From Polyodon spathula (taxonomy: Eukaryota; Chordata; Actinopteri; Acipenseriformes; Polyodontidae): a DNA stretch of 64,000 bases. The notes below the pieces were generated by a model, which was not told the origin of the DNA, did no database searches, and was given only the letters and a program-made list of their open reading frames with translations. Below are positions 40,201 to 52,812 of the stretch, in pieces. The translations under genes and the position numbers were made by a program. The DNA lies in the NCBI RefSeq assembly GCF_017654505.1, contig NC_054535.1:82957603-83021602 (forward strand), given 5' to 3'. Numbering within the stretch: the first letter of the stretch is position 1; every line of letters starts with the position of its first letter.

Positions 40201-43200
40201 TGTCATTGAAAATCATAGCATGATGTTGCTTTAACATATCTAACAATAATAATACTAATAAGGCTTTCTGCAGAAACAATCCCCGGTGCCAGATCTTGAA
40301 GTCATTTATTTTGTCCTAAAAATGTAAAACAAACTGAGCACCTCCTTCCTAAATGCTTTAATTCTCCCTGGAACGGCTTGTTCTGTAAAACTGAATACCT
40401 TTCCAAACGTAAACAAAGAAAGTCCCCATTTGTTAATTTCATTAGAAAGTGAGATGCCTTTTTAGTTACATTACTTAAAATGAATTCCATACAGCACACA
40501 TAATATCTATGACAGCAGATAGCTGGAAACTGTGCAATAGAACAATAAACATTCATAAAAAAAAAACCTATTGAAAATAATAGTTGTACTGTTGTCGATT
40601 CCAAAAAAAATCTAAAGTACTGATAAAAACCTGAACCAAAGGAACTGCTTAAGACAGGTGGCTGCATGCCTGACCAAACAAACCTGTCCGGGTCTTACTG
40701 GACAGTAAGATTGATATAAATACAGGTTTTGCTGTAAAGTGTTTTAATGGATATGTACTTTTTTATTAAAATAATAGAAAATGACAGGGCAAATCACTGC
40801 TTGTAATACAACTTGATCTAGTGATAGAAAAAACAAGGACAGGCTCCCTGTTAAAGTGCGAGTCCTAGATTCAAGAGAAAGTTTCTGCCAGCCTGCTCTA
40901 AAGTTTATCAAGTTTGCACATGGTACCAACGTCAAACTACAGCAAACAGAATCACCATTATGATTGACCCCTACAAGACTGTTAAACTAGGTAATTTATT
41001 GAGTAGGCCTTACTGGGGATCTGGTGATAAGTGTGGGCCCACAAAAATAGTACTGTTGTACTTCCAGACTCTTTGATGTAAAACACTGTCAACTAATCTC
41101 ACAGTAAAAACACATGCTGGTCCAAGTATAATGGGAAGCTTTTGAAGTTTAAACAAGTGCAGCTGTCAAACAAAAATGTAAAATGTGAACAACAAAAACT
41201 TCTTTATAGCAATATAAATCAACTGAATCCAAATTGATAGGTAATACAAATTATTGGTGGGATTTTGGATATTTCCCAAAACAATAATATTTAAAAAAAA
41301 ATAATAATAATCTTGTCCCAAAGAGTATTGTTGAAGGAGCACGTTAGTCTTAGAAATTCCATATCAGTAAAAATTCTGTTTCTGATTACTTATTGAGAAA
41401 TCCGTTTTGCTGAAAGAAAAATGTTTTGAAAGTGTTATTCGACTCACTATAGTCATAGATATATAGAAAACTTGCAGTATTTACAAAAAAAGCCAGGCAT
41501 AGTTATTACTTCTTATTGACAAACTAACATTCTTTATTTTTTATTTATTTATTTATTTTGCCTCATCAGAGTTACACAAGTTTGGTTTGCTTACATAAAT
41601 TGACCAATTTGGAATAAAATGAACAAATGGACATTGACAGAATAAAGTTTGTTTGGTACTCAAAAAATAACCATGGAAGAGTGACTTGATGGTTTTATTG
41701 AAAATATGCACAAGAATAACTCAATGCAACTTATGATCGAAAACTATTCCTTGTTCTTTGATGCTACCCACACTGCAAGCAAGCCACCAGCAGTGAAGGA
41801 GACATAAACATTGAAGCTCCATTACAGCAAGCATTCTTTTTCCATCTTGCCCAAGTTCTGTCCTTTCATTCAGTAGTGCTCTCCTGGTTAACCATAATAA
41901 TAATAATTATCAGCGTGATTGCTTCTGTGACCAACAACTACACATCTATGGTATTTTAAAGATCATATTTAAAGACAGGATAGTTGAGGCATGTAACCTT
42001 TTGTGAATGGATGGTAATTGTGATGGAAACAAACATGTAGGGATGCATTGTGGGTCTTGACAAAGCTTACAGTAGTGTAGACCCATTTCTAAAGCATCAC
42101 TGGTCCCATATCACAAACCTGTCCATTGAACAACCTGGGAATATATTCCACCAGAAAAATAAATAAATACATTAATGGATCTTCATATGAAAAGTTAAAT
42201 TGCAATACATTACATGTTTTGTGTCTATTCTTTATTGTGATTCGTGCTCAAAAGAATGTTTAGGTAAAGAAATAATGCACCTTGACATTGTGATTTTTAC
42301 AATATACATTGGATTTATGTTGCTGGGAACCAATAATTTGCCAAATATCATCATTGTATAAAGATTTTTTTTTTTTAATTTAATGTATAACATTATTTAC
42401 AGATTTACAGCAACACATATATTATTAATATTGCATTTATTTGTAGGCCTATATTGAAATTCAATATAGTATTATTAGAAGTAATTATCCTGTTTGTTCT
42501 TTCATTAGAAAAATAGAAATATAAGTGATTGTTTGTTGGGTATAAATCACTGAAAACATACTGGGCAATATGGGCTTATGTCTAAAACAAATATTGTATT
42601 TGGCCATTTTCTATCTCTCCAGGTTAGTTACAATTTCTTCCTGCAGGAGTCTGTCAAAAATCCCATCCTTGTTCAACCTGGAGACATGACTGTGTTAAAA
42701 CAAAAACAGTTTTCAACTTTTTTAATTCAGCAATAACACCAACATTATCATTAGGCAATGAGAGCCTTGGGAGTGAGTGTCTCATGATGAACTGACATCC
42801 CAATTTGGCATATATCCAATGATAATGCCAGATGTTATATAGTGTATATGCACAACACCGAGTATAACGTCTAACTATTTTTAATAAATACACAAATCAG
42901 AAGACAGTAACACCGACAACATACACAGAAGTTGGATTCGAAATCTAGAAGCCCTAAGAAGCAAACAGCATCAGGACAGTAATCTAAATAAAACCCTGGA
43001 AAATTCAGCTGCAAAGAGACTAAAGCTCTAGAAAGACAGCCACAGCCTCTGCTACTTGTATAGAGATAAAGGGAAAGCAGCAGGAAATGTTAGATTTTGG
43101 AGCACACCAATCCTAGATGGAGCTCCTACACACTGGCCACTAACTGGACACCCATAGGCAAAATGTTTGTAAAACCCCCGAATTGCTGCAAATGTACTAC

Positions 43201-43429
43201 TAACCACATTTAATAAAATAACTGCAATATAAACCCAATGTGTGTTAAAAGTTTACCACAAATATAATATCCTTGAGTGTAATAAATTCCCCACATTTGC
43301 AACAAATCCTTTACCACACACACAGTATTAAAAACTTCAAATCCCAACTGTATTAACACAAATGTAATAGTATTACTACAGATGTAGTTTAGCTTTTAAT
43401 ACATTTGTAGTTAAGGGTTACCTTTGCGG
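37246..43429. other. Intergenic, no gene seen
   Basis: Six kilobases of AT-rich DNA with only short low-complexity runs (T20 near 39708, (TTTA)n near 41538-41560). The modest open frames at 39619-39993 (plus) and 40302-40667 (minus) lack any motif, have unremarkable composition, and are not supported as genes. Confidence 0.5.
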
Positions 43430-43486
43430 TTATGGATTAACAGTCTGTTGCTTCATCCACTGAGCTAACCAGATCAAAACCTGCTC

Positions 43487-43522
<36 letters not shown>
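43430..43522 (-). repeat. tRNA-like remnant next to A32
   Basis: Read in reverse, GGTTAGCTCAGTGGATGAAG, then CAACAGACTGTTAATCC, looks like the D-arm/A-box and anticodon arm of a tRNA (anticodon GTT in a 7-base loop). The T-arm/B-box is absent, so it is not a working tRNA gene. An A32 run (43491-43522, plus strand) adjoins it. Probably a SINE head or retro-copied tRNA fragment. Confidence 0.4.
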
Positions 43523-43523
<1 letters not shown>

Positions 43524-44742
43524 ATTACCTCATTTCGGTATGATATTTAGTTTTCATTAAAAAAAAAATATAAATGCCGTGTGCTTATGTTATTTTCTCC
43601 AAACTCAGCTTAATTCATGGCAGTGGCATTCATGGCATGTGTATTCTGTCCCTAAACAAATGGTTTAGCAATGGTGTTCAAACATGCCACATGTAAAGAG
43701 TAAAGAAGATAGAATTTTGAAAAATCTTAAAGCACTTGCAGTTTTTTTTTTCATTATACCAAATGTATCTCACAACTCTCATTATATTTAAGCATTAGCA
43801 TGACTGGGAACTTGAAAGTGACCATTAAAGTTTGTACTCTGTGTGTGTGCGACGAGAAGAGAAAAATTAAAACATGAACAAAGAAAAACTTTGAGAAAGA
43901 AACTGTGACCAGTACTGACATCTGTGCCTTGTCTAATGCTACATTCAATCCACTTGTTTGTGGTGTATCCTGGGCACCAAACAGTATCACTCAGACACCC
44001 GAGGGTAAGATAATGTTATTGTGGTGTAAACCATCGCCATAGCTACCGCACGATAATCACTGTGAAACAAAGCACTTGATACTCAATATATAATGGATGA
44101 CTGGGAAAGAGAAAGAAGAGCAGAGATTTATTCTCTCCTCCTGTAACCAAGATGTGTATTCTAATAAAGATGTAACAAAACTGACTTCTTACTCATCATG
44201 TATGTAACTAGAGGTAGCCATGGACTCATTTTTTTTTTTATGATTCAAAACAAGGAAAATTAAAAGGTTTGAAGGTCAGTGACACTACCTTTTAAAAACG
44301 TTGTATTAAATTTACAGTTAACAATCAGTTATGTGAGGGAATTAAATTATATTGTCAGTGATGGACACGGTTGTGCCAAAAACAACATTATTTTACATGC
44401 AGATTAACTGTTCTTTTCTGCATTGCTGAAGGTATTTATAATTTCATTGTGTCAATAGGGCTAATACACTGAGGGTAATGACAGATGTACTTGGCATTAG
44501 TTATTTGTATGCAATTCACAAAAATGCTAAGTTCCGCATATGAGGCAAGAAGTTTTTAATTGTATGAAATACTCAATGGTTGACCTAACATGAAAGAATA
44601 TAATTGTAATGCTCATATTACGGGCACATTGGGCCACAATGTTACTATGTAATTACATCAAGTAACAAAATGTTGTTTCCTAATTGCACAGTAGTTACCA
44701 AGTAAGAACAGGAATAATAGGTACCGTAAAAATTGTTGTACA
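43523..44742. other. Intergenic, no gene seen
   Basis: No recognisable gene or repeat. Confidence 0.45.
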
Positions 44743-44945
44743 GGGGGGACTCCTGACTGGCGCAGCCAGTAAAGGCACTCTGCATGGAGTGTAGGATGTG
44801 CCCCATAGCCTGGAGAGCACAGGTTCTAATCCAACCTATGTCACAGCCAACCATGACCAAAGGTTCCTAGGTCCAGTAGCATCATTGTGGATCCGCAATG
44901 CAAAAAATGACAGACTGGCAGGAGCATTTTGAGACTTCAGTTTTA
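44743..44945 (+). mobile_element. SINE, tRNA-derived head
   Basis: GGCGCAGCCAGTAAAGGCAC near the start and GGTTCTAATCC (pol III B-box) about 60 bases on mark a tRNA-derived head; the CAACCATGACC segment follows. I recall the full family as this head joined to the body seen at 48517-48860. Confidence 0.65.
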
Positions 44946-45725
44946 GGAAAACACTTTTTTTGTATTTAAAATATATATATATATTTTTTTTTTATAGTTG
45001 ATTTTTTTCCCAACATGCTCAACACCAATAAATAAAGACAGATACATAGGTTTAGTTTCAAAATAACCCATGTTGTTTGCAACATTTTATTCCATTAATA
45101 ATTTTACAGTGTTGTTTTTCATTTTTAGTTAAAATGCTAGAAGCTATTCAGTTTTTCAAAATTTATGAAATTTATAAAGTAATAATTAACAGAGCATAAA
45201 ATCAAGTTATGCACCCCACATCACACCTGTATATTAACCTGTTTTATTTTAGCTTTTCAAGAACCCAAACAAGTTCAAGAACATATCCTCTTTGCTTTAC
45301 TGAACATTTCTTTCCAAAACCATACTTGGACAACAGTAACAGCTGCATTAGCTTGTATGAATTCATTATATTAATTCAAATTTAAAAGAAAAGTATTAAA
45401 CAGTGCTGCTTGCATCAATAAAAAAGCACAAAAAAAACCAAACAAAAAAACCCAATAAACTAAACAGTGCATTGTCTAATAACCAGTAAACAAAACATTA
45501 CAGTGTCACATATGGTGCAATACAATTGCATTAAACTTCCAGCTGTACAAATACATTCATTTTGTTTTGTTAATTAGAACCAACCATACACATTATTTAC
45601 AAGTGTACCACTGTGTTGCACTGACATGTAGAACAAGTTACAGTATGTATTAAAGTCATTCAAAGTACTCCATTCAAACAAAATGTTTTCTACATCAGAC
45701 CATAAACACTTTCTGCCTATCAATC
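44946..45725. other. Intergenic, no gene seen
   Basis: AT-rich sequence with a T-rich patch near 44980. Confidence 0.45.
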
Positions 45726-45917
45726 TCATTTTTCTTTTGCCATTTTAAGTTTGTCTTTCTTTTGTCTCCAGTCACATACTGTTTTTTCAACATTGGGATT
45801 GCCATGCATTTCGATATATTCAGCAGCGCGCAATTTCAAACCTGTTGTGTAGCATTTTCGTTTTTTCTGTCTGTCCTTAGAAACTATGTTTTCTTTCTGA
45901 AAGAAGAATCCACCCAC
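45726..45917 (-). pseudogene. Pogo-type DNA-binding (BrkDBD-like) fragment
   Basis: A 63-residue frame containing KKRKCYTTGLKLRAAEYIEM, then HGNPNVEKTVCDWRQKKDKL. This matches the N-terminal helix-turn-helix of pogo/Tigger-related transposases and Brinker-like domains (K-x-K-x-Y-x-x-x-x-K-L-x-x-x-x-x-A-x-x-H-G-N ... V-x-D-W-R). The stretch between HGN and EKTV is shorter than usual, suggesting a small deletion. No DDE domain follows. A transposon relic; exaptation as a cellular gene cannot be excluded but has no support. Confidence 0.7.
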
Positions 45918-47284
45918 TAATCACATACATAATCAAATTGTTCCTTTAAATAGCCCTCTCATCTACACCTGCTTGTCAGTTTTTTTGTTTGTTTGATCCT
46001 CCTCCTCCCCTGCCTCCACCTTGCAGCGCGCCTTGTCTAGGGGAAGGTTACCCAGAGTGCACGCTGGCATTATTTATCAATCAATCAATATAGATTACAT
46101 CATAGTTCCACCAGCTTATAGGGGCGGCTATCGAGCTCCAGTGGACAAGGCCATGGGCCAAATTATAGTACGTTTCATTATGGGCATGGTCGTTTGTCAA
46201 ATGCAATAAAGAATTGTTAATTTCAAATCTTGTGGATGTCACCTTTCTGAATATTTTATCCAGTCTCAAAGTCACCTGTATTATTATAGTACTGCAATCA
46301 CACCGACAGGAAGAAATTCATAGAGACTGACAGCTATTGTGTTAACAGTGAAGTAGTATAGCTGTGACCTTTTCATAACTGTAACCACAATTATTTTTTT
46401 CTCCACATTCGCATACGTCTGGGTCGAGAGGAGGTCAGTCAAGAGTCTGAAAGCATGCGTTTGACATGCAAAAGGGTATTGAGAGTAACAAATTAAAACT
46501 TTTAATCAGAACAGTGGTTTTGTGTTTCTACCTAGCAACATGACTTGAATGTGGTAGATAAAATATCTGATTGTTGACAGCTAAGTTTATGTTTGACATA
46601 ACCATGGCTGTAGTAATCCCATTGTGGCACTGGTACAGTAGTTTAATATTAGACTCACAGGCGCATACATCGCACCAGTATATTAGTCGCTCCCCCATTT
46701 TAATGGCCCTGCAAAAATGCCTAGAAAATCGACTATACGTTTTTATGGTAATTACCTGGTTATCGCAACGTAATTATGTGGCTATTCATCACCTGTAATC
46801 CAAAGAGCTACCAAGGTTACTAATGTAAAGCTCGACAGTAGCAGGGTAATTATTTACTTTAATACCCAAATCAATGTGGGGTATGCCAAGTGGAAAGAAG
46901 GCCTTGTGAATAGCCTCATGGTTCAACGTTGTTTGAAAGGCTATATAGACAAGAGTAAGTAACCTGAGTAACTCTATTCTGAACCCACTCGATCCAAAAG
47001 TTCTTGCTGACTGAGATCATTGTAATCCTCTAAATTCTATGCGCCAAGGCTTAAATCTATTGCTGGTCAACCTCTGTTTTTTCTCGCAGACTCAAGTAAC
47101 TGGCAGTATCTCCCAGACTCTGCTACAGTCTGCATGAACACTGGGACTTACAGTACAGTTGGAAAGTCTGCCTTTTTAAAGAAAGCAGACCCCCTTTTAA
47201 ATCTATTTTTGGAATCCTTGTGAAATAAAAAGGCTACAATAAAAACACAGTAGTCAAATATAGTGAAAGCATGGCAAAACACTA
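45918..47284. other. Intergenic, no gene seen
   Basis: No supportable gene. The GC-richer patch at 46000-46160 may be part of the same pogo-type element. Confidence 0.4.
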
Positions 47285-47316
47285 CAGCTATGGCCAAAAG
47301 TTTTGCATCACCTAGA

Positions 47317-47321
<5 letters not shown>
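47285..47321 (+). mobile_element. Tc1-like terminal repeat, solitary
   Basis: After a TA (47283-47284) the sequence reads CAGCTATGGCCAAAAGTTTT followed by GCATCACCTAG, a Tc1 terminus I recognise from fish. It runs straight into the (AT)n array. No transposase follows. Confidence 0.65.

Positions 47322-47391
<70 letters not shown>
47322..47391. repeat. (AT)n microsatellite
   Basis: Pure AT array of about 70 bases, next to a Tc1 terminus. Confidence 0.97.
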
Positions 47392-47397
<6 letters not shown>

Positions 47398-48516
47398 GAT
47401 TTTTTATTTAACATCATGTAATCAAAGAAACTACAAAATGATACTGCAAAAGTCTACCAGCAGCCATAATAGTAGTACAGTATTTCATGTTAGACTTCAC
47501 TGTTAGATGTCACTTTTTTCTTTTTTGTCAGTTTTTTCATTAAATATATGGAAAACTAGAAAGTGGTATGTAATTCAACATGTGGAGATACAAAATAACA
47601 AAATTCATCACATAGTACTCCTGAACTAAATAACATTTTCCTATCTAAAAGCTCCAAGTGAAAGACAAACCACTATGAATAAGTCCTTCAAAATGACTGC
47701 AGAAACCACTAAAAGACTATAGAAGTGTACCCTAAAACCAGGAAAATGGACAGGAATGGAAAATGTAACCTTTCATTGTGAAAAATGTATTGAAGCCACT
47801 GTAACTCCCAAAGCATTCCTTAAATCTTACCTGTTGTGCACTTCCATTTGTTTTCAAATGTTTAGTTTTGAAACCATGGTTTCAGATAGTTTTGCACTTG
47901 GTAATTTCCTGAGAGATAGCCATGAAAACTGAGAAGTTTCTTGAACTCAGTGTAGTACCAAGTATCATATTTTAAATTGAAAATACATGTTTGGTAGAAC
48001 TTCTTTCAAAATTGCATATATAAGACATACAAATAGAAGTACAAAACATAACGTTTATGGAATTATTTTGTTTCTACAATCGAATTATCATCGTACCTCT
48101 CTTGTTTGCTCCAATACAGTGTAACTCAGGTGTAATTCAGAACCTTTCTTCACTGCTACAGCTCCGAGACACCATTGGGGGTGAGCCAATTACCAGGAGG
48201 GTCTTTTCTAGTGAATTCCATGCCTGTAACCGCTCCATTAGCACACTCAGGGTTTTCAAAAACCTCTATGTAGTCTTATTATATGCTTACAATTGAATGA
48301 CTACATATATATAAGTAGACATGCTGTCATTTTGCAACACGTCTACGCTGAAACAGAGGACACATTTTATTTACTTGTACTTAAAAATAGCAAAGTTGTA
48401 AAACAAGTTAACCTCAGTCATGCGGCAGCTGCATCTAATGCCAATCTGATTCAAACATAACAGTAGTTTTGGTTTGAATAGGCAGCAGTCAAAGTAGTTT
48501 CTTGTGGGGGGTGGGG
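47392..48516. other. Intergenic, no gene seen
   Basis: May contain decayed interior of the Tc1 element whose end is at 47285. No coding segment is recognisable. Confidence 0.4.
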
Positions 48517-48860
48517 GGGTCAGGGCGGCCAGGGTGTCCTTGGCTCACAGCGCACCAGCGACCCCTGTAGTCTGGCCGGGTGCCTGTGGGCTTGCCTGTT
48601 AGCTGCCCGGGAGCTGCACTGTCATCCTACACTGTAGATCCTGGGAGACTGCATGGTGAATCCGTAGTGTGTAAAGAAGCAGGCGGCTGACGGCACACGC
48701 TTCGGAGGACAGCGTGTGTTCGTCTTCACCGCTCCAGAGTCAGCGCAGGGGTGGTAGCGGTGAGCCGAGCCTAAATAAATAATAATTGGCCATTTCAAAT
48801 TGGGAGAAAATAAAAAATAATTGGCAACGACTAAATAAAAAAAAATAAAAAAAAGTAGTT
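48517..48860 (+). mobile_element. SINE body and tail
   Basis: GC-rich segment with GCGGCCAGGGTGTCCTTGGC, CACACGCTTCGGAGGACAGC, CAGCGCAGGGGTGGTAGCGG and the A-rich tail containing TTTCAAATTGGGAGAAAATA. It is the best-preserved copy in the window of the SINE family also seen at 32222-32515. The tRNA head is missing here. Confidence 0.75.
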
Positions 48861-49035
48861 TCTTGCTTACTTCTTACTTCTTACAGTATTGCCCCCTGCT
48901 TGGGATTATGCTGTTATAACCTCATCCTAGACATGAAACTGACCATATGTAACCCTTGTACTGCTCTGAGATGTTAGTAGAATGCTACCAGTTCTTTACT
49001 GGGAGTTTTTTCTTACAGGGGTATCATACAAGGAT

Positions 49036-49290
49036 AGGAGTCTCCATTGGCTCAACTTGTGAAATCAATCCCACTTGGAGTGCAGGATGAGTCCTGCAAG
49101 CATGGTTTAAATCCTCTTCATACCAAAATATTGATCTTGGCTGGGGATACCGCATTGGCCTTTACTCCCATCAACTTCATCAGGCACCCAACAACCCGAG
49201 AAGCCCAGAGACTTTCCAAGCTGGGTCGCTCCAGGGGAATGCCTGTTGATCTTCAGTTCTCCTGATCGGTTAGTGAGTTGCTTTGGTTAG
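49036..49290 (+). mobile_element. tRNA-derived SINE head, degraded
   Basis: CTTGGAGTGCAGGATGAGTC and GGTTTAAATCC (degenerate B-box, about 49102-49112) parallel the head at 44743. The downstream part, up to about 49290, differs from the 48.5 kb copy. Confidence 0.45.
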
Positions 49291-49692
49291 GCGATATTCA
49301 AATTGTATATTTCAAATTAAATTGAAAAACAAAGGTAAAAAAAAAAGAAAAATGATATAACCCATTATATGCTAGAGAAAGCATGCTGAAGGCAAACAGA
49401 GGCTAGAAAAACATAATGAAAAAAAATAGCATATGTACTTTGTCTTGTTCACAGCGTCCATTGGTACTAAACCCTTTATATTTTTTAGCTCTGTAGAGTG
49501 CAAAAACCTTTTAAGCAAACAGCTCTGTAGAGTGTACTCTCTCACTAACTGCAGTTACCTGATTTTTGCTTTGTATAGTATAGGAAGAGTCATGCTAAGC
49601 AGTAGGTGTTGCTTGTGTCTAGATACTTTCCTTTATTTTGAAATACTTGGCAACTGTAAAGGCAACAAACCTTTAAAGAAACAAATACGTCA

Positions 49693-49925
49693 CCCTTCGT
49701 AATTGTACAATAGCATTGTATCGTTCTGGATGGGGGAGGTCACTCATTCTCCTTCACTGGCTGTCACTACCCTTCGTAATCGTACAACAGCATTGTATCA
49801 TTCTGGGTGGGGGAGGTCACTTATTTTTCCTCACAGGCTGACACTACCCATCGTAATTGTACAACAGCACTGTATCATTCTGGATGGGTAAGGTCACTCA
49901 TTTTCACCTCACAGGCTGACACTAC
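49693..49925 (+). repeat. Tandem repeat, 77-bp unit x 3
   Basis: The unit starting CCCTTCGTAATTGTACAA recurs at 49693, 49770 and 49847, each holding ATTCTGG or GTTCTGG, a GATGGG-type box, AGGTCACT and GGCTG(A/T)CACTA. Units differ at about a tenth of positions, so the array is older than the 38- and 56-bp arrays. Confidence 0.92.
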
Positions 49926-50366
49926 CATTGCAGGGAGACAATGTATTGGATGCCAGCTCTTGTTAACAGCACTGGCATGAAGTCATTCTGGGCTCTGGCC
50001 CTCAGCACACTAACGTTACTGTTCACACTACTGCAGTCCACATTCTGTGACATTGGGGCAGTTTCCATGGAAAAAGAAAAATAAGTGTCACCTTTTTCTC
50101 TCGCTATTTGGTCATACTTTCATGTCTGTGGCTTTCCATGTAGTTTTCTTTCAGCCAGAGAAATTCTCCTTCCAAATGCAAATAAGTGAATTAATATTAA
50201 AATACAGGAGGGTATATTTAAATGTTTCTGTTATTGTACAGCTTTCTTAAACTGGGTTTTCATGAATGTGTTTTGTTGTGCTGAAGCTCCTCACGTGCAA
50301 CCTGCCTCATTAGGCCACCAAAGAAAATATAATTAAAAAAAAAAAAAAAATGTCAAAAGCCTTATA
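49926..50366. other. Intergenic, no gene seen
   Basis: No recognisable content apart from an A14 run near 50337. Confidence 0.4.
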
Positions 50367-50590
50367 ATAATAAAGTTTATTTTTAAATAGCGCCTTTCAT
50401 AGTGGAGCACCATCAAAGTGCTTTACAGAGGTATGTTGTGAACTGTGCATTAAATGCAGTCACTTACAATAGGACATTGATTTAACATCTTATCAGCAGG
50501 ATGGAGCACAAGGAGGTTAAGTGACTTGCTCAGGATCACAGAGAGTCAGTCAGTAGCAGAGGTGGGATTTGAACAGTATGTCTGCCCTTT
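50367..50590 (-). mobile_element. MIR/L2-tailed tRNA SINE
   Basis: In plus orientation the core GAGGTTAAGTGACTTGCTCA, GGATCACAGAGAGTCAGT and GGTGGGATTTGAAC (complement of a B-box) match the MIR-type CORE; the far end, in reverse, reads TGTAAAGCACTTTGATGG ... GCGCTATTT and (TTA)n, an L2-like tail. So the SINE lies on the minus strand with its head at the high coordinate. Confidence 0.75.
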
Positions 50591-51099
50591 CTTTTGCCTG
50601 ATGATGAAGGGTTCTCTCACAGTATATTTTGTTGCCCACAATGCCAGCCACAATAAAAAACAATAAACATAAAATGTAAGTACTATGTAATAAAATGTCA
50701 AAAAACATAAAACACAGCAAATGTGTGTATGTATAGCTAAAAAAAATTCTCACGAGCAGGTATAACATTTTAAAGTACCTTTCACCAGCAGATATAAAAT
50801 TATAAGTACTTTGCAGAAGCAGTTGTAATAAATGGACACTTACCGTTCTCTGCTATTTGCCTCTTACTAACGGTTTCCCCGCGCAGTTTAGTATTATAGT
50901 GGTGACGTTGTTGATGTAGGGCGTGATAACTACTTTGGACCAATCTTGGGCCGATGTTCGGAATCCGCCTGCGACCTTGCCGACCTTACACTATGTTGGG
51001 CCAACGTCAGCTTGCTATCTGGGTTGTTCAAGCCTGGTGTTGTTGGTAGCCTACAGAAATCAGCTAATTTAACACATACTTTGGTACAAATATAACTTT
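50591..51099. other. Intergenic, no gene seen
   Basis: No recognisable gene or repeat. Confidence 0.4.
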
Positions 51100-51720
51100 T
51101 TTTCTCCTTGGTAGTTACCCATGATAAATGCTACTTAAGGATAGTGTATAATGAATTACATCTGATCGCTATAGGACAGAAAAGTCTAGGCTTAAAGTGA
51201 TCAGCTATCTGGTGACCGATCATGAAGATAAAAAAGGGGTTTTATTTATTTTTGTTTATTGTAGCTTCAGTATTTTGTAGAACCTTGCTTGCAAAACAAT
51301 TTAAATATAACGCACTTTTTATGAGTCACATGGCAATAATCAGAAATAAACTGTCACATAAAAAAATAAAAATAAAAGATTAATAACACACTGAATAAAG
51401 AGGTCTCTAAACCTCTCGTATTGTATGCCTTTTTTTTCCTATTTTGTCAAAGAATCTTGCCAGGGCTTCTTGCTGATGTCTTGTAAGTATAAGGTATGCC
51501 TTCTGGACATGTTTCCACGCAAACAGAAGTTTTTGGTCACTTGAATGGCTTTTTAGCATGAGAAGGCGATTTACCCACCTTTTAAAATGTTTGACACGCA
51601 ATTCGTATAGCGTGAGGAACGTGCGTGGCATGTGCTGCTGCGTCACAAAAATCATGACCGTGGAGAATTGGCTTTCTAAGCTCTGTGGAAACCCGACCTT
51701 TGTCTTCAGAACAGTCTCCC
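51100..51720. repeat. Unidentified dispersed unit, copy A
   Basis: Similar to 53690-54400 in three ordered blocks: ATGCTACTTAAGG(A/C)TAGTGT with flanks (51111-51240), GTCAAAG(A/C)A(T/A)CTTGCCAGG (about 51444) and the block around GTGAGGAAC(G/A)TGC (51585-51700). A minus-strand frame of 82 codons (51655-51407; basic, with FLTLYELRVKHFKRWVNRLL and KLLFAWKHVQKAYLIL) lies in copy A; the equivalent of copy B has stops. I do not recognise the protein. Confidence 0.6.
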
Positions 51721-52770
51721 TTTGCCTGCTCTGACACTGCCCTCTGCTGACATCCAGAATGCCACCCTGTTTACACCCTTACATACAAACTCTTATAGTA
51801 ACACACATTATTGTGCAATATTGTTGTACACCAATGTTGTCCTTGTTAAACATTTTAATTTAGTTTGAGGTTTTTGAATGACATTATATCTTTAACACTA
51901 TCCAAAAACTCCTGTAAACTTTTTCTATCGTATAATGTACTCTTAAAATGTTGAAGTTGCCAGCTTACACATCAGCACAGGTTCTAATAATAAATACTGT
52001 ACAGAAAGCCAAGTCAATGCGTTTGTTAACGAGATAGCATGTTCAATTACTAAATGAACTGGTGACTGACACTTTGTAAACTGAGCCCAGAGCTCAGCAG
52101 ACCTTGTGTTACTTTGTTTCCAAACAAAACCAGGTACTGAAGACAAGAGTCCACATAACCCAGCCTGATGGTCCAGTGCACACAGATCTGCTAGCACGTA
52201 GCTGCTGTGGCTGCACAAAGGCATAGGGGTGCTATCATGTCTTTTTTTTAATAACAAAAAATACCCAATGTGTAAGGGGATAACAGAAATAATGATTTTA
52301 ATTAATCATCCCGATTTAAATAGGCTGGGCTGACAAAGAAATGCATCTCACTCTTTCATGATCAATATTCATTGAACACTATGGGAATTTACTTTATAGT
52401 AGAGTTTGTGAAGATCAGCAGTGATCAATTGGAAATGACAGTGATTATTGTTTTGCCTGTCTATGCACCACTAAATCCATCCCCATGTGGAGCGTATGAG
52501 CCACACAGGTGCTGCAGTATAGCTGTGTTACACAAATAAATATATTTTTGCATCAATATTCCTACACTGGCTTGGTTTACATGCAAAATTAAAAATAAGT
52601 CTTACCTTTTGGCATGCTATGTTGGTAGTACCTTTCAGGCAATATGGGTTTACATGTAGTTCTTTTAGGGAAAAATTCCCCTTCAAAATTTAAATGAATA
52701 ATTAATAAGGAACCTAATTAGATTTATTTACCCTCCCATATAAATGTCAGATCCGGCACAAGGTTACTAA
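51721..52770. other. Intergenic, no gene seen
   Basis: Lies between the two related units. I see no reverse transcriptase, gag or transposase motif in it. Confidence 0.45.
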
Positions 52771-52771
52771 A

Positions 52772-52811
<40 letters not shown>
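52771..52811. repeat. (AT)n microsatellite
   Basis: AT array of about 40 bases directly before a SINE. Confidence 0.95.

Positions 52812-52812
<1 letters not shown>

Noticed and set aside
40302..40667. 121-codon minus-strand frame
   Set aside because: Composition is like translated AT-rich noise; no motif and no neighbouring exons.
43430..43500. Functional tRNA(Asn) gene
   Set aside because: No T-arm/B-box and no paired acceptor stem can be found.
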